A stretch of 64,000 nucleotides of DNA from contig NC_133394.1 of NCBI RefSeq assembly GCF_047511655.1, positions 143,629,343 to 143,693,342 of the forward strand. The letters run 5' to 3'. The notes under the pieces were generated by a model. It made no database searches. It saw only the letters and a list, made by a program, of their open reading frames with translations, and was not told the DNA's origin. Position numbers and translations under genes: made by a program. Below are positions 23,365 to 34,162 of the stretch, one piece after another (the stretch's first letter is position 1; each line of letters begins with the position of its first letter). The stretch comes from Castor canadensis (Eukaryota > Chordata > Mammalia > Rodentia > Castoridae).

Positions 23365-23400
<36 letters not shown>
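23365..23400 (+). repeat. (GGC)12 trinucleotide repeat
   Basis: Twelve uninterrupted GGC units lie 109-144 bases before the annotated TAPT1 start. An ATG at 23363 sits immediately before it. In the TAPT1 frame the repeat reads poly-Gly, and from the 23363 ATG it reads poly-Ala. Whether it lies in the mRNA depends on the transcription start. Confidence 0.95.
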
Positions 23401-23414
23401 CCGGGCTCCGGCGA

Positions 23415-23438
23415 GGGGCGGGGCGAGGCGGGGAGGGG
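23415..23438 (+). promoter_or_regulatory. GC box and G-quadruplex-type tract
   Basis: Four G runs (GGGG, GGGG, GGGG, GGGGG) with loops of 1, about 6 and 1 bases meet the usual quadruplex pattern. The first part, ggggcggggc, is also a consensus SP1/KLF site. The tract lies 71-94 bases before the start codon. Confidence 0.6.
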
Positions 23439-23508
23439 GCCGGCCGGAGGCGGAGGCCGGGCTGGAGGCTGGAGGGAGACGGTGGGGACAGTTTGTTGTG
23501 CTCGGAAC

Positions 23509-23707
23509 ATGGCGGGCGTCGGCGACGCGGCTGCCTCGGGAGAAGGCGGCGGCGGCGGTGCAGACGGCCAGGAACGGGATGGCCGCGGCGAGGCGGAGCA
23601 GCCGGGCGGCGGTGGCGGCCACGGGCCCCCGCCAGCGCCTCAGCACACGGAGACACTGGGCTTCTACGAGAGCGACCGGCGGCGGGAGCGGCGCCGCGGC
23701 CGCGCAG
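23509..23707 (+). CDS. TAPT1: TAPT1 coding exon 1
   Basis: The exon encodes residues 1-66 plus the first base of codon 67. The start MAGVGDAAASGEGG is chosen because it matches the known mammalian TAPT1 N terminus and has a strong Kozak context (A at -3, G at +4). The frame is open upstream as well, with in-frame ATGs at 23209, 23278 and 23335. Residues 11-45 are rich in Gly, Pro and charged residues, probably disordered, and vary between species. The conserved block TETLGFYESDRRRERRRGRA starts at residue 47 and is strongly basic at its end. The donor is GCAG|GTGAGG. There is no signal peptide. Confidence 0.96.
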
Positions 23708-26700
23708 GTGAGGCGGGCGGGCGGCCGGGCGGGCGGCGCTAGGCCGCGGCGAGGGCGAGGAGGGGCCGGCCGGGGCCGAGGGCGGCGGGGGTGGCGGGGG
23801 CGCCGGGGGCGCCGGCCCGCGAGCCGCCGTGGCCGCGCGCGCGCTGTGGGCGAGCGGAGCAGAGGGCCGCGTCCCCGGGGCTCGCGAGGCCCCGCGGCCG
23901 GTGACAGCTCCCCGGGCGGGGTCTGTGTGCGGCCCGAGGCCCCCGCGGGCGACCTCAGCCCAGGTGTGCCCGGCAGGGAGGCGACCCGAGGTCTGCCCCG
24001 GTCGCTCGGTCGGTCACTCGCGACCCCGGGCCGGTCAGGTTGGCCGCCTCTCCCGTGTCCCGGGGAGCCGAAAGCGAGAAGTGCACGGCTTTCTTAGTTA
24101 CGCTGGTGCCAAGGTGACTTTTGTTCTGTTTTTGCGGCGAACTTGAGCCGCCGAAACCTGTTAACCTGCCCTCCCCGCAGACTTCTCACCCGCACAGCCG
24201 ACAGGGCGGTGATGACCCTGAAGTTCGGTAGTTTCCCCCAGAACAGAAGTACTGAGCACCCCGAAATGTTCCGTGTGAACTTTTCCTAAACTGAAACCTA
24301 AAAAAAAACAAAAGATGTCGCCTAAGAAAATAGGTACCAGCTAAGGACCCTACTTGCGATCACCGTTTTTAAGCATATTACAATTCCTGGGAGCTCTAGG
24401 GTTTTACTGTTTTTAAAGAGATTCTTTTAAAACTGCGATTGTAGTCATATTGCAGTTGGCTTAAAAGAAAAAGGAAGATTTTTGAGATGTATGTCTCAAA
24501 ATGTGGAGTGATTGCAACGTTTTAATTCTTATGTAATTGTGAGATATTGAACAGCAACTCCATTAAATTTCTGCCAAATAATTGATTCTGAGCTAATACA
24601 GCATTTAAATAGGTCCCGAATTGCCACTGTTTCCTGCCGTTCATACAAACAAGTGTTTACGTTGTAACGCTGACCATATCATTGTTTGTTCTTGAGTGTG
24701 GACGTTATAGTACTGCTTCAAGGCCATAAGGCTGACCAGATGAGATCTTGATTGATTCACTGATTCCCAAAACTGGACATAGAGTTTCGAATAGGTCCAT
24801 ATCTTTGAAAATCTAAGTACAGGCTGTGCCTTCTTCAATTAACCACTTAAGTTTTTTCAACCATATTTTATTTGGTTTAGTTGTCGGTTAAACACTTGCT
24901 TGCAAGAGTATTTACTTTTCTGAATTGGCAGAATCTAAGTAAGGCAAAGCATTAAATCTCTCTGCTGTCTGTTTACTTAGACTTGAATATTGAAAACACT
25001 CTGGTGCACTTAGAAGTATATGTGACCAGGTTTCGCTAGAGTTTCTTTAAAATATTTCAGAGTTTCAGGAAAGCCAGTGTGCTAGAAGCCTTTTTATTGT
25101 TCCGTGGAGAAAATATGAAGTTGACAGGAGCCTTTGATGAGCACAGACTGCTGGGATAACACCTAATTCTTCCCCTGCTCTTTCTGGGATGGTGGGGAAA
25201 CCAGGATATGTCTGGGTGCCTGAACTTCCATAGACTACTTCCCACTACACCAACATGGTGCACTGAGCATGGTGCAGTTAATATGTTTGAAGCTGGGTTT
25301 TTAACCCACGTTGCGGAAAGTCCTTATCAGAAAGACACTTAAAACTTTAGCTGTTGGGATGGTCTTCCCTGCTTTCCAATTCCATCAGTTTCGTGTGAGA
25401 AAACTTGGTGGTTACTCATATTTTGCTAGGTTGCACTTGCCTTGGGATCAGGACATAGCCGAGCATCCCAGGAACATTGCAGGAGGCCACCTCAGCCAGT
25501 GGTTTTCCTGTCTGGCCTCTGTGTGGGCCACCTTCTTCTGTCCCTGGGTGTCTGTGCTCTAAGAGTCACACAGCTCTTGCCTCTGCTAGTGCTCACCTGT
25601 ACCTCTGATGCTGCATTTGGTGAGGCTTTCCCACTAGGTAGAATTCTTGTAGTCATTTTCTCAGTTCCCCATCATCCCCCATGCTGCTCTCTTCTAGTGC
25701 TGTGTAATCTTTCTTTGACCTCCTTTCCAGAATTTAGAAATTATTCCTTAGACCAGAGGGCCTTTGGGTGGCACCACCTAGTGTCAGAGGAGAAAAGCAT
25801 GAAAAGCATGCCTTCCAGTTAAACTAGACTTCCAAGGCTAGGGACTCTTGGCCATGCTTTATAACAGCTCCTTTGGACTTGCACTGTCACCTTCCTCTGC
25901 AAGTTAAGGCAGCCATTGTCTTTCCTTTTTGAGTCATAATCTTAGTGTATTGCTGACCTAACTATCATTTAGTTCTAAAGTCCCCTTTATCATTTCTCCC
26001 AAGGACTTCAGGGCTCTTATTTTAAGACATTTCCTGGTCAGTTCTAACAGCCTAGGAGCCCCTAAATAAATATACCCTTTGGGTGCTTGTTCATACTTTT
26101 TCTGTCTGAGTAAAATAAATCAAAATAAAGTATCGTGTTAGGACTTATTTTGTTGCTATTTTTGCTATATTCCTGCCTTCTTGATTTATATGTTTAGAAA
26201 AATATATGTGTATGTTAGTTTGTATGTACAGCTGCATATACCACAAGTGTTTATCTGCTTCAAGTGTATGTTTTCTTTTTGTTTCTTTTCAAACTCTTCT
26301 ATCGCTTAGTTCTCAGAATTCCTCTTTTTACATACATATCACCTTACAGTAGGCTGAACTTGTTTCAGACGCTAGAACTTGTATCTTAACACAGGATGGG
26401 CACTCCACTCACCATTCCTGTGTGTGGCCACTGGCCTTGAACTCTGGGAATAATGATCATCAGGAACTCTTAAAAATCATCCTACTCTTAAAAACATTGT
26501 GAATTTCTATTTTGTCTTTCAATATAAAACCAGATAATTAGTGTTAATATGTCATGTTTTTGTGTCCTTCCCCATATGACTCATCCACCGAAATTCTAGG
26601 TGGGAAAGTTTCTGGATAGCCTTATTCACCTTTGGAAATCTAGGCCCAGCAAGTCAACTTTGGACTGAGAATTAGGCAATGTGTGTTCTTGGTTTGGTTC

Positions 26701-28015
26701 AGTTGTTGAATTGCTTCGTAGACTATGCTTGCTTAGACTGCTTGCCTAATCCATTTGGCTCTGTTTCCTAATGCTGTTACTAAATGGTATCTAAATTGTC
26801 TAAGTTGGTCTTGTCACCATGGAGACTTAACAGAGCTTAGTGTAAAATAAAGTGTGACACCTGCCAGTGAATATGAACCCATACCTTCATGCGGCAAGTG
26901 TGGGAGATGCGCATGGACAGGTATTCCTTATAAAACAAAAAAGCCTGAAGTAAGGTATGGGTGAGCAGTGCTTCTGATGGCGGCAGCACCGTGAGACCTG
27001 CTTTTCCTTCTTTAATGGTGACTCTTGACTTCTGGAGCTTCAACCTGTAATCTAACTTTAGTTTTTTTCCTGCGCCTTTGCCCATCTTGCTTTGTCTTCT
27101 TAAGTGACTGAACAGAAACAGGAAGACTAAAAGCCAGAAAAGCCAGTGATCTCCTATTTAGCAGTTCCCACCAAAGATTTTCAGTGGGATTTTAATTATG
27201 CATATTCTTTATGTCTATTATTTGTATAATTGAAAATTTTAAGTTCTTCTTAGTACCATAGTTTTTTTAAAAATATGTATTCATTTAGCCAGTCTTCACC
27301 CTTCATAGAATATATTATGTAGCTAACCTTGTGGTCTCAAACTCATCCTTATGGATGATTAAAGGCTGGCTGATTCTGAAATTATGCTCTTGAGTCAGTT
27401 GGTTTCTTATGTACAAAAGAAAATAAAAATAAGTAGCTGAGAAATTACTTGGAGTAACCACCACCCTTATATATGGTACAGCTAGCTACTTCTTACAAGG
27501 TATTGTTCTTTAAAAATTCTCACTTGCTTTATTTAGTTGTAAACTAGAGAAACAATAAAAAGTTACTTATTTCGGTCTTTGATCAGTTCATTATCATGAC
27601 TTTTTAAACCATTTAACTTGAGGTTAGTTTCCCCTTCAAAATTCAACCTTGACAGCTCATTTTGCTCCAGTTTGGGGAATGCACAACTTTAAAAAAAAAA
27701 AAGTCCAGAAGGACTGATGGGATTGACTAGTTGATATTCTCCCATTTTTAATCCTTTGCTCTGTAGCCTTGGAAAAAGGTCATTTTAAAATTTATTATTG
27801 TATCTCTTTTCCTCTAAATTCATGAATATTCTATCTACCTGTTCTTTACTTTCCTCAGTGAGACTATAGACTTTTTTCCCCATTTTTGTTATCATATATT
27901 CATTGCACAGGGAGTCACTGTACCACTTCTGAATAGCCTTACATTGTACATTGGTTAGATTGCCCCCACCACCTTCCCGTTTTTTTTTTGGAAGGGCTTA
28001 AAAACTTGAATATAA

Positions 28016-28118
28016 ACCCAGTGTGGTGATGCACACCTGCAGTTCTGGCACTTGGAAGACAGAGGATAGAGCGTATAAGGCTTCATAGCCAAACCCTGTC
28101 TTAAAACAGACAAATAGA
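28016..28118 (+). mobile_element. B1-like SINE monomer
   Basis: 'cagtgtggtgatgcacacct', 'gttctggcacttggaagaca' and 'agccaaaccctgtcttaaaa' follow the B1 order. It is an older copy. Confidence 0.75.
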
Positions 28119-28343
28119 GAATAACAGCAACACAAACACTTGACTACACCGTATAAAATTCAGAGGGCACACTTGATAGTACATTGATTCCCAGAGGGCT
28201 GATTCCTAGTTTTCCTTGCATAAGGGTGAGCGTCTGTATTTGTGCAGTAAACTTAACATTTAATACTTTAGTGTAGCCATAGTAAAGTTTATAAAAGCTT
28301 TCACTTATTTAAGCCTGGAGATTTGTATACTTCATAGTTTCTT

Positions 28344-28479
28344 TCTTTTTTTTTTTTTTTTTAATAAAAGTGTTTTCATTTTGATTTATTTATCTTTTGG
28401 CAATACTGGGGTTTGAACTTAGGGCCTCATGCTTGTTTCGCAGGTACTGTACCATCTTGAGCCACTCTGCTATCCCTGT
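28344..28479 (-). mobile_element. ID-like SINE (reverse) with target-site duplication
   Basis: A T-rich left end is followed by 'tactggggtttgaacttagg' and 'gtaccatcttgagccactct'. A perfect 13-bp duplication, ttcatagtttctt (28331-28343 and 28480-28492), defines the insertion exactly. Confidence 0.92.
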
Positions 28480-29532
28480 TTCATAGTTTCTTAACAGTTA
28501 ACCGGTGTCACTTTCCAGTTTACCTTTTCAATGTGCAATGCTATTTTAAGAGAAATATATTTAGGCACATTACTGAACATATAAATATATTTGTGATTAC
28601 TCATTACTCTTAATTAATACTTTTTAATCCTAGGATCTAACTTCTAAAACAAGCTGTCTCAGACAATAATTTGATATAATACTTCTTATTTTAAGGGGCA
28701 GGAAGAAACAATTTATGCTATACTTTTTCTCAATTTAGCATACTGGATTACAGAGCAGTTCTGTGGCAGGAGATGAATATTGATTAAAATATGTTGGAGG
28801 AATTGATTTGAACTTAGGATGTGTATTATGTTCATTATATTAAAGATTCGCAATTGGCAAAACTTAGTGTTTCTGATGTAGAAGCACTGGGTTATAATTC
28901 AAAGCAAAGTACCTCTTTTTGAAAAGACTTTTCTGAATGTGCTTTTTTTTAATGTTATTTCTTATAAGATTTGGATAAATGAACTAAAATGGGTTGACAT
29001 TTAAGAAGTTAAATCAGTGTTTAGAAAATAAATATTTGAATTATGTTATCTCAGAAAAGACATTGCTGTTAAAATGAAAAGGTAGATATTTGGCTGAACA
29101 AATGCCAATAACTCCTTTGCTAGGAAAGAATGAAGTAACCATTAGAACGGAAAGAGTTGAGGTGTGTTTAGCTAACAGAGCTCTTGGAGAATGGTACCCA
29201 AGGTAGAGAATAAACAAAAACTGAACCACAGGTGCACATGGGCACTGAAGATTGCATGCCACAGTGTGAAATACAGCCTTTGCCATGGAGAGCAGGGAGA
29301 GGACCGGACCAGCAGCAAGGTCGACTTAATAGATTGGGCACTTTCTCTAGAATCAAAAGTTGATTGGCTCGATCATTTTTCTCTCAAAATGACTGTTGGA
29401 TAGATGGATGATAATTGCGATGTAGGGGAGAGCACATGCTGGACTTGCAGTTCAAAGTTTGGTTTCCATTTTGCCCCTTTAGCTTTTCAGTGAATTTGAA
29501 CAAATCTTCCAACTTCCTCAGGTTCTTTTGCT

Positions 29533-29718
29533 TATCAGGGTAGTGCTTCTGCTACTTGAGCAATTCTGCCACTCTGCCAGCCCTTTTTTTTGTATGTTGG
29601 GTATTTTCAAGATAGGGTCTTAAGAACTCTTTGCCTTGGGTAGGCCTCGAACCTTGATCCTCCTGACCTCTGTCTCTCTAGTAGCTAGGATTATAGATGC
29701 GAGCCACTACACCTGGCC
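29533..29718 (-). mobile_element. B1-ID dimeric SINE (reverse)
   Basis: 'gagcaattctgccactctgc', then 'agatagggtcttaagaactc' and 'aggattatagatgcgagcca'. It is inserted inside an MIR. Confidence 0.82.
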
Positions 29719-29777
29719 CTCACTTTCTTCATTTGCAAAATGTGAGTGCTCTTAACTGTTCTCTGTAGTTCAAATAA

Positions 29778-29970
29778 TTTTTTTTTGGCAACACTGAGTT
29801 TTGAACTTAGGTCTCACAGCTGTAGACACTGCCAGCCCTTTTTTGTGATTTTTTTTTTTCCTAGATAGAGTCTTGAGAACTATTTGCCTGGGCTGGCTTA
29901 GAACTGAGATCCTCCTAATACCTGCCTCCTGAATAGCTAGAATTACAGGTGTGAGCCACCAGTATCTGGC
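29778..29970 (-). mobile_element. B1-ID dimeric SINE (reverse)
   Basis: 'gagttttgaacttaggtctc', a shortened tRNA-like part, then 'tatttgcctgggctggctta' and 'agaattacaggtgtgagcca'. It is the second insertion in the same MIR. Confidence 0.82.
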
Positions 29971-30204
29971 TCTCATAATTGGTTTTTTGAGAATCATATG
30001 AAGTAATGCATGCAAGGCCGTTGTAAACGACTCCTGCCTCAAAGTGGAGGAGTCCTAATCCCTGAAACAGGAGCAGTTCTCCAGGAGTTAGCAAAATAGA
30101 GCTTTCAAGATATTTACCACTGTGAAACTTGTGGGGGGTGTCAACATTATGTTACCATATCTTTTAAAGCCATTCTCCAGCCCTTCAGCATGACACTGAT
30201 TTTG

Positions 30205-30330
30205 TGCAAAGAATACCCTTGCACTCAGGGATGAACATGGGGAAAATGAGTCTGCATGGTACCTGCTCTCGGAAAGTTCATGGTCTTAAGTCTGCTGCTA
30301 ACAGCACAGCTTCATAAAAGTAAGCCTAGG
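30205..30330 (-). repeat. Possible ancient repeat scrap
   Basis: Text such as 'cttgcactcagggatgaaca' and 'ctctcggaaagttcatggtc' resembles the remembered L2-class relic found elsewhere in the window. Weak. Confidence 0.25.
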
Positions 30331-30404
30331 TGCTAAGGGTGACAGGGTCCCAGTTCTCTAGAAAGAATACAGGGGCCTTTTTACAAAAGCACTTGAGACA
30401 ATGA

Positions 30405-30690
30405 GAGGCAACATAATTTAGTGGTAAAAAGCACCCTTTGGGCTGGAGGTGTGGCTGGAGTGATAAGAGCACCTTCCCAGCAAGCACAAAACTCTTGAGT
30501 TCAAACTCCAGTTCGAAAAAAAAAGAAAGAAAGAAAAAGAAAAGCATTTCCTTAGCAACACACTACTTGATTCTGAATTGTGGCTCTACCACTTGCTTTT
30601 TGTGTGATCCAGAGATGTCCTTAGCCTCTCTGTGCCTTGGTTTCTACATCTGCGAGATGGGTCTAACTACAGAACCTGTTTCATAGTTGT
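30405..30690 (+). repeat. MIR relic (sense) carrying a SINE
   Basis: 'aatttagtggtaaaaagcac' before the SINE, and 'tggctctaccacttgctttt', 'gcctctctgtgccttggttt' and 'catctgcgagatgggtctaa' after it, are MIR landmarks in order. Confidence 0.8.
30440..30545 (+). mobile_element. ID-like SINE inside the MIR
   Basis: 'gggctggaggtgtggctgga', 'aagagcaccttcccagcaag', 'tgagttcaaactccagttcg' and a GA-rich tail. It interrupts the MIR at 30405-30690. Confidence 0.85.
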
Positions 30691-31376
30691 GTATGCATTC
30701 TGTATGCCATTTTTATATTTGCTGTTAACATTCTCCATTGTAGAATCTAAATTAGTGTTTATTACTAAAATTCTTATATTTCTAGTGGTCGAATTCTGGC
30801 ACAATGTTATTTTTACTTAAGATATAGTGGAAACATTTTCGTTCCTTTATATTTTATGATAACCTCTTTACAGAAAACTAATTACTTTGGTTGTATGTTT
30901 GCTAAATACACTGTCATATTAACTTTCAACCGTAGAACCAGGGTTACAGAAATAGCATCATAAACATTGGCAACAACCAAAACAGAATTGGTTAATATTA
31001 CAGAACTTAAGAAATTAAGTAGTTCAGCATTGTATCATGCTTTGCGGTTTTCTTATGCTTTTATATAAATATTATCAGTCCTTCATCGATCTATGTGGAA
31101 AGCAGGCAGAAAACAGGTGTTACAGAACTGCTGTAAGGCTCAGTTTGCTTGTCTGTGAAATTGCAACTACACCTCAACCAGGGTCATGGATCTGGAGGGT
31201 GGAGAGCTGGTCCTGAAACTCCCTTCTTCTCATTGCTGATCCTGGGCTCTTGTGGACAGTAACAGAATGTTCATTATGGTAAAACCTGGCATCTGTAGTC
31301 AGCAAGGAAGACGCCATTGTAGAAGATAATTTTCCCAGTACACTAGGGTATAGCCTCCCCCCCTACACACACACAC

Positions 31377-31567
31377 TTTTTTTGTGGTGGTACTGGGATT
31401 TGAACTCAGTGTTTTGCACTTGCAAAGCAGGCACTCTACCACTTAAACAACATCTCCAGTTCATTTTACTCTGGTTATTTAGGAGATGGAGTCCCAAACC
31501 ATTGATCCTTCCAATCTCAGCCTCCCAAGTAGCTAGGATTACAGGTATGAGCCACCATTGCCCGGCT
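31377..31567 (-). mobile_element. B1-ID dimeric SINE (reverse)
   Basis: 'tactgggatttgaactcagt', 'gcaaagcaggcactctacca', then 'cctcccaagtagctaggatt' and 'gagccaccattgcccggct'. One of the clearest dimers in the window. Confidence 0.92.
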
Positions 31568-32431
31568 GGATATAGCCTTTTTGTTTTATTTGCTTGTTTA
31601 AATTAAGAACTAACCTAGATGACATACCTGTCCTTGCACATAGTATGGACAGTGAGAATCTTCTCATCCCTGCACCCAGGGCCCTCACTGGCAAGGACTA
31701 CATCATGGTACATCTTCTTTCAAGGCTGGAGGTTCAGACACCTGTTGGCATGCCCTTTTTAGTCACTGAGATCCACAGACGGCAGAAATCGGAATCTTCT
31801 GCGGTGCTCTGTTTAGTGAGCCATCAGGAGCTTTTCACCCTTCTCCTGCTGACTCCCCAGTCTCAGGATAATTTTGTCTCAATCACAGGTTCTTTGCCCT
31901 AATGGAGAATCTGGTCTGTTTTGTTATGCCAGTTCTGAATTGACTCTGTTTTTAATTGAGGCATTGTTATTAGGCAGTTCTTCTAATGTTGACCGTTTTG
32001 ATTAATTCTATTTTCTGTGTTCATACAGATCATCTTTAAATAGAGAGTCAGTAATAAAGCAAAATGGTGGAAAGAAATGCCAGAAATTATACCAAGAGGA
32101 ATAAAGCACCCACCTGAAAGTTAAACCCAATTTTGTTTTGCATCACTTCCTCCAGTCTCCTAAGTATAAATTCTGCTCTTTGCTGCCTACTTCCTAAGGA
32201 GACTGTATTTTATTGTCTTCGTAAGTCTTTTTTATATCATTCCTGCATTCCATTTCATCTTTAGCTTTTCAGTTTCTGGCCCTCGTTTTGTTTTCTCTCA
32301 TCACACCCATTTCTCTTCTTCTCTGCTCCATATGCTCTTTGGCAAGCATCTGTTGAGTAACTGTTATGTGCTGGGCGTGAGGATATGCACAGGTAAATGG
32401 GAAACCAAACAAGAAAAATAATGTTCTTTGT

Positions 32432-32512
32432 TTATTGGCAGTACTAGAGTTTGAACTCAGGCCTTCATGCTTGCTAGGCAACCATTTTACTGCTTGAGCC
32501 ACACCTCCAACT
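32432..32512 (-). mobile_element. ID-like SINE (reverse)
   Basis: 'gcagtactagagtttgaact', 'catgcttgctaggcaaccat' and 'gcttgagccacacctccaac'. No B1 part. Confidence 0.85.
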
Positions 32513-32519
32513 CAGGACT

Positions 32520-33340
32520 GTAATTCTTGCAAAGAAACATAGCAAGTGCAGATGCTGTGGAAGTGAGTGGGGAAAAGGATAGACTCTGCCTGGGGCCCTT
32601 AGGGAGGTTTTCACATAGAAGGCACTGTCTGAGCACATTCACACCTGGAAAACTGGCCAAGGAGCAGTATGAACTGCTGACATGTTTGAGAGACATGAAA
32701 AAATGTATAACCAGATAATTGTGCCTGTAGGTGAAGGGAGGCAGGTATGAGGCATGACTGAAAAGATGGGCCTGGACCAAGTTGGAGAGGTTCTGGTGTC
32801 ACCAGTATAGAGGAGCCAGGCCGTGTCCTGAAAGTGATGAAGAGCCACTGCTGCAAGGTGTCAGGGTTTCAGATGAGCAGCCTCTGATGGCTATCAGGTC
32901 GAGTTAGGATCAAAGTGGGGGGTGACAATTGGACGAAGGGCACACAGACAGAAAGTATTTGCCCCAGCCTGGAGGGCAATGATGAGGATTGAATTTGGGT
33001 GGAGTATAGGAAGCAGAAAAAAAGTTAATTAATGTATTAGAGAAAGAAGCAATAGGGCTTTGGTAAGAGGAGTGAGGTAATTGTTAAAATTGACACTGGG
33101 CTGCTAGCAGAGAAAGTATATGGTGATGCTGGTGATGGCCTAACCTGATGTCAGGACTCCAGGAGGGGCAAGTTAGCAGGGAAGATGTGGGTTCCATTTT
33201 GCAGGTGGTGAGCTGTCGGGGATGACCAGGTGGAGTCGTCTGGGAAGCAGTGGCTGTATGACTGAGGAGTCAGAGTTGATGGCTTTAGGATTTAGGTGAT
33301 GGTTTTTACCTTAGGCCATGCAGAGAGGCCTTATTTCCTA
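32520..33340 (-). repeat. Ancient LINE-like relic, GA-rich
   Basis: Phrases such as 'gagccaggccgtgtcctgaa', 'cactgggctgctagcagaga' and 'atgactgaggagtcagagtt' follow the order of a common ancient mammalian interspersed repeat that I associate with L2-class elements. The family name is uncertain. Confidence 0.4.
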
Positions 33341-34111
33341 TGACAAACAAACAAATAAGAAGCAAAGTTAACTGGGAACTCATCTGGAAAGGTGAGTATT
33401 CTAGGATGGCTCATGTTGTGTTTGACAGTAGTTAGTGAATGGAGCCCCAGACTAGCAAACACCTAGGAGTCAGGTAGAAGGGGAGGAGCTATCAAGGAGA
33501 CTTGGATCAGAAAAATCAGCCTTCTGAGAGAGGTGCCACTGAGGGGAAGGCAAGATTTGGGTAGCAGGAAGGGAAAGGGAATCTTTGGGGCTAGGGGCTG
33601 CTTAGAGATTTAGAGTTGCCCAGGGTCAGTAAAAATGTGTATATCAAATCTCTTCTGCTCTCAGAATATCTTGTTGCTCTCAGTTTTACACAAAAGACTT
33701 GACATTCATAGATACTACCTGTTCAGAACATTCTTTTCTGCTAGTTGGAAAATTTACTGAACCTGAGTATAACTTTTTGTCTTTCACTAGTCTTGGCTAT
33801 TCTCATTTTCACTTCTTCAGAACAGATCTTGTTCTGGTTCTAGAAAGTTCCTAGCCAGAAGTTTCACTATAGTCTTTAAATCTGAACATCTGTTAATGTA
33901 AGCAGTAGAATTTACATCTTGTGTCCATTTCACCTGTATGACTTCATCTCTAAACATGCTGAAAAGAGAAAGCAGGATGCCTGTAGTGCACTGGTGGTCC
34001 TGTCTGCCCTGCACTGCACTGGGCTGGCAGGGTGCAAGTCTGGTTTCCTCTCCCTCTGTCTAGTCCCAGGGGTCTCTCACTGTATCACCACCTCTCTAAA
34101 CAGATTATGAA

Positions 34112-34113
<2 letters not shown>

Positions 34114-34160
<47 letters not shown>
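34114..34160 (+). repeat. (TG)n microsatellite
   Basis: About 23 uninterrupted TG units, the longest perfect dinucleotide tract in the window. It is intronic and probably polymorphic. Confidence 0.95.

Positions 34161-34162
<2 letters not shown>

Larger units (their letters stand above)
22510..24130. promoter_or_regulatory. TAPT1: CpG island with TAPT1 promoter and exon 1
   Basis: GC content and CpG frequency rise sharply at about 22.51 kb and fall at about 24.12 kb. The island spans the upstream flank, the 5' UTR, coding exon 1 and the first 400 bases of intron 1. I see no TATA box at a sensible distance from the start codon. Initiator-poor, GC-box, CCAAT and YY1-type elements suggest a broad housekeeping promoter, which could fire both ways. 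Long frames on both strands in this island are an effect of low stop-codon frequency in GC-rich DNA. Confidence 0.92.
29440..30035 (+). repeat. MIR relic split by two SINEs
   Basis: Pieces at about 29440-29532 ('caacttcctcaggttctttt'), 29719-29777 ('cttcatttgcaaaatgtgag') and 29971-30035 ('gaatcatatgaagtaatgca') are in order for one sense MIR. They are separated by reverse SINEs at 29533-29718 and 29778-29970. Confidence 0.65.

Noticed and set aside
22866..23656. Long minus-strand open frames (214, 252 and 149 codons) opposite TAPT1 exon 1
   Set aside because: They are Ala/Arg/Pro/Gly-rich shadows of a GC-rich island where stop codons are rare. They show no family resemblance and sit antisense to a well-supported exon.
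23363..24097. 244-codon plus-strand frame read straight through the exon 1 donor
   Set aside because: As an unspliced protein it would run into intron 1, and its text is low-complexity GC translation. Only the spliced upstream-frame version is kept, as a finding.
25311..25822. Overlapping 83- and 126-codon frames in intron 1
   Set aside because: They show no similarity to TAPT1 or to any family I know, and there are no convincing paired splice sites around them.
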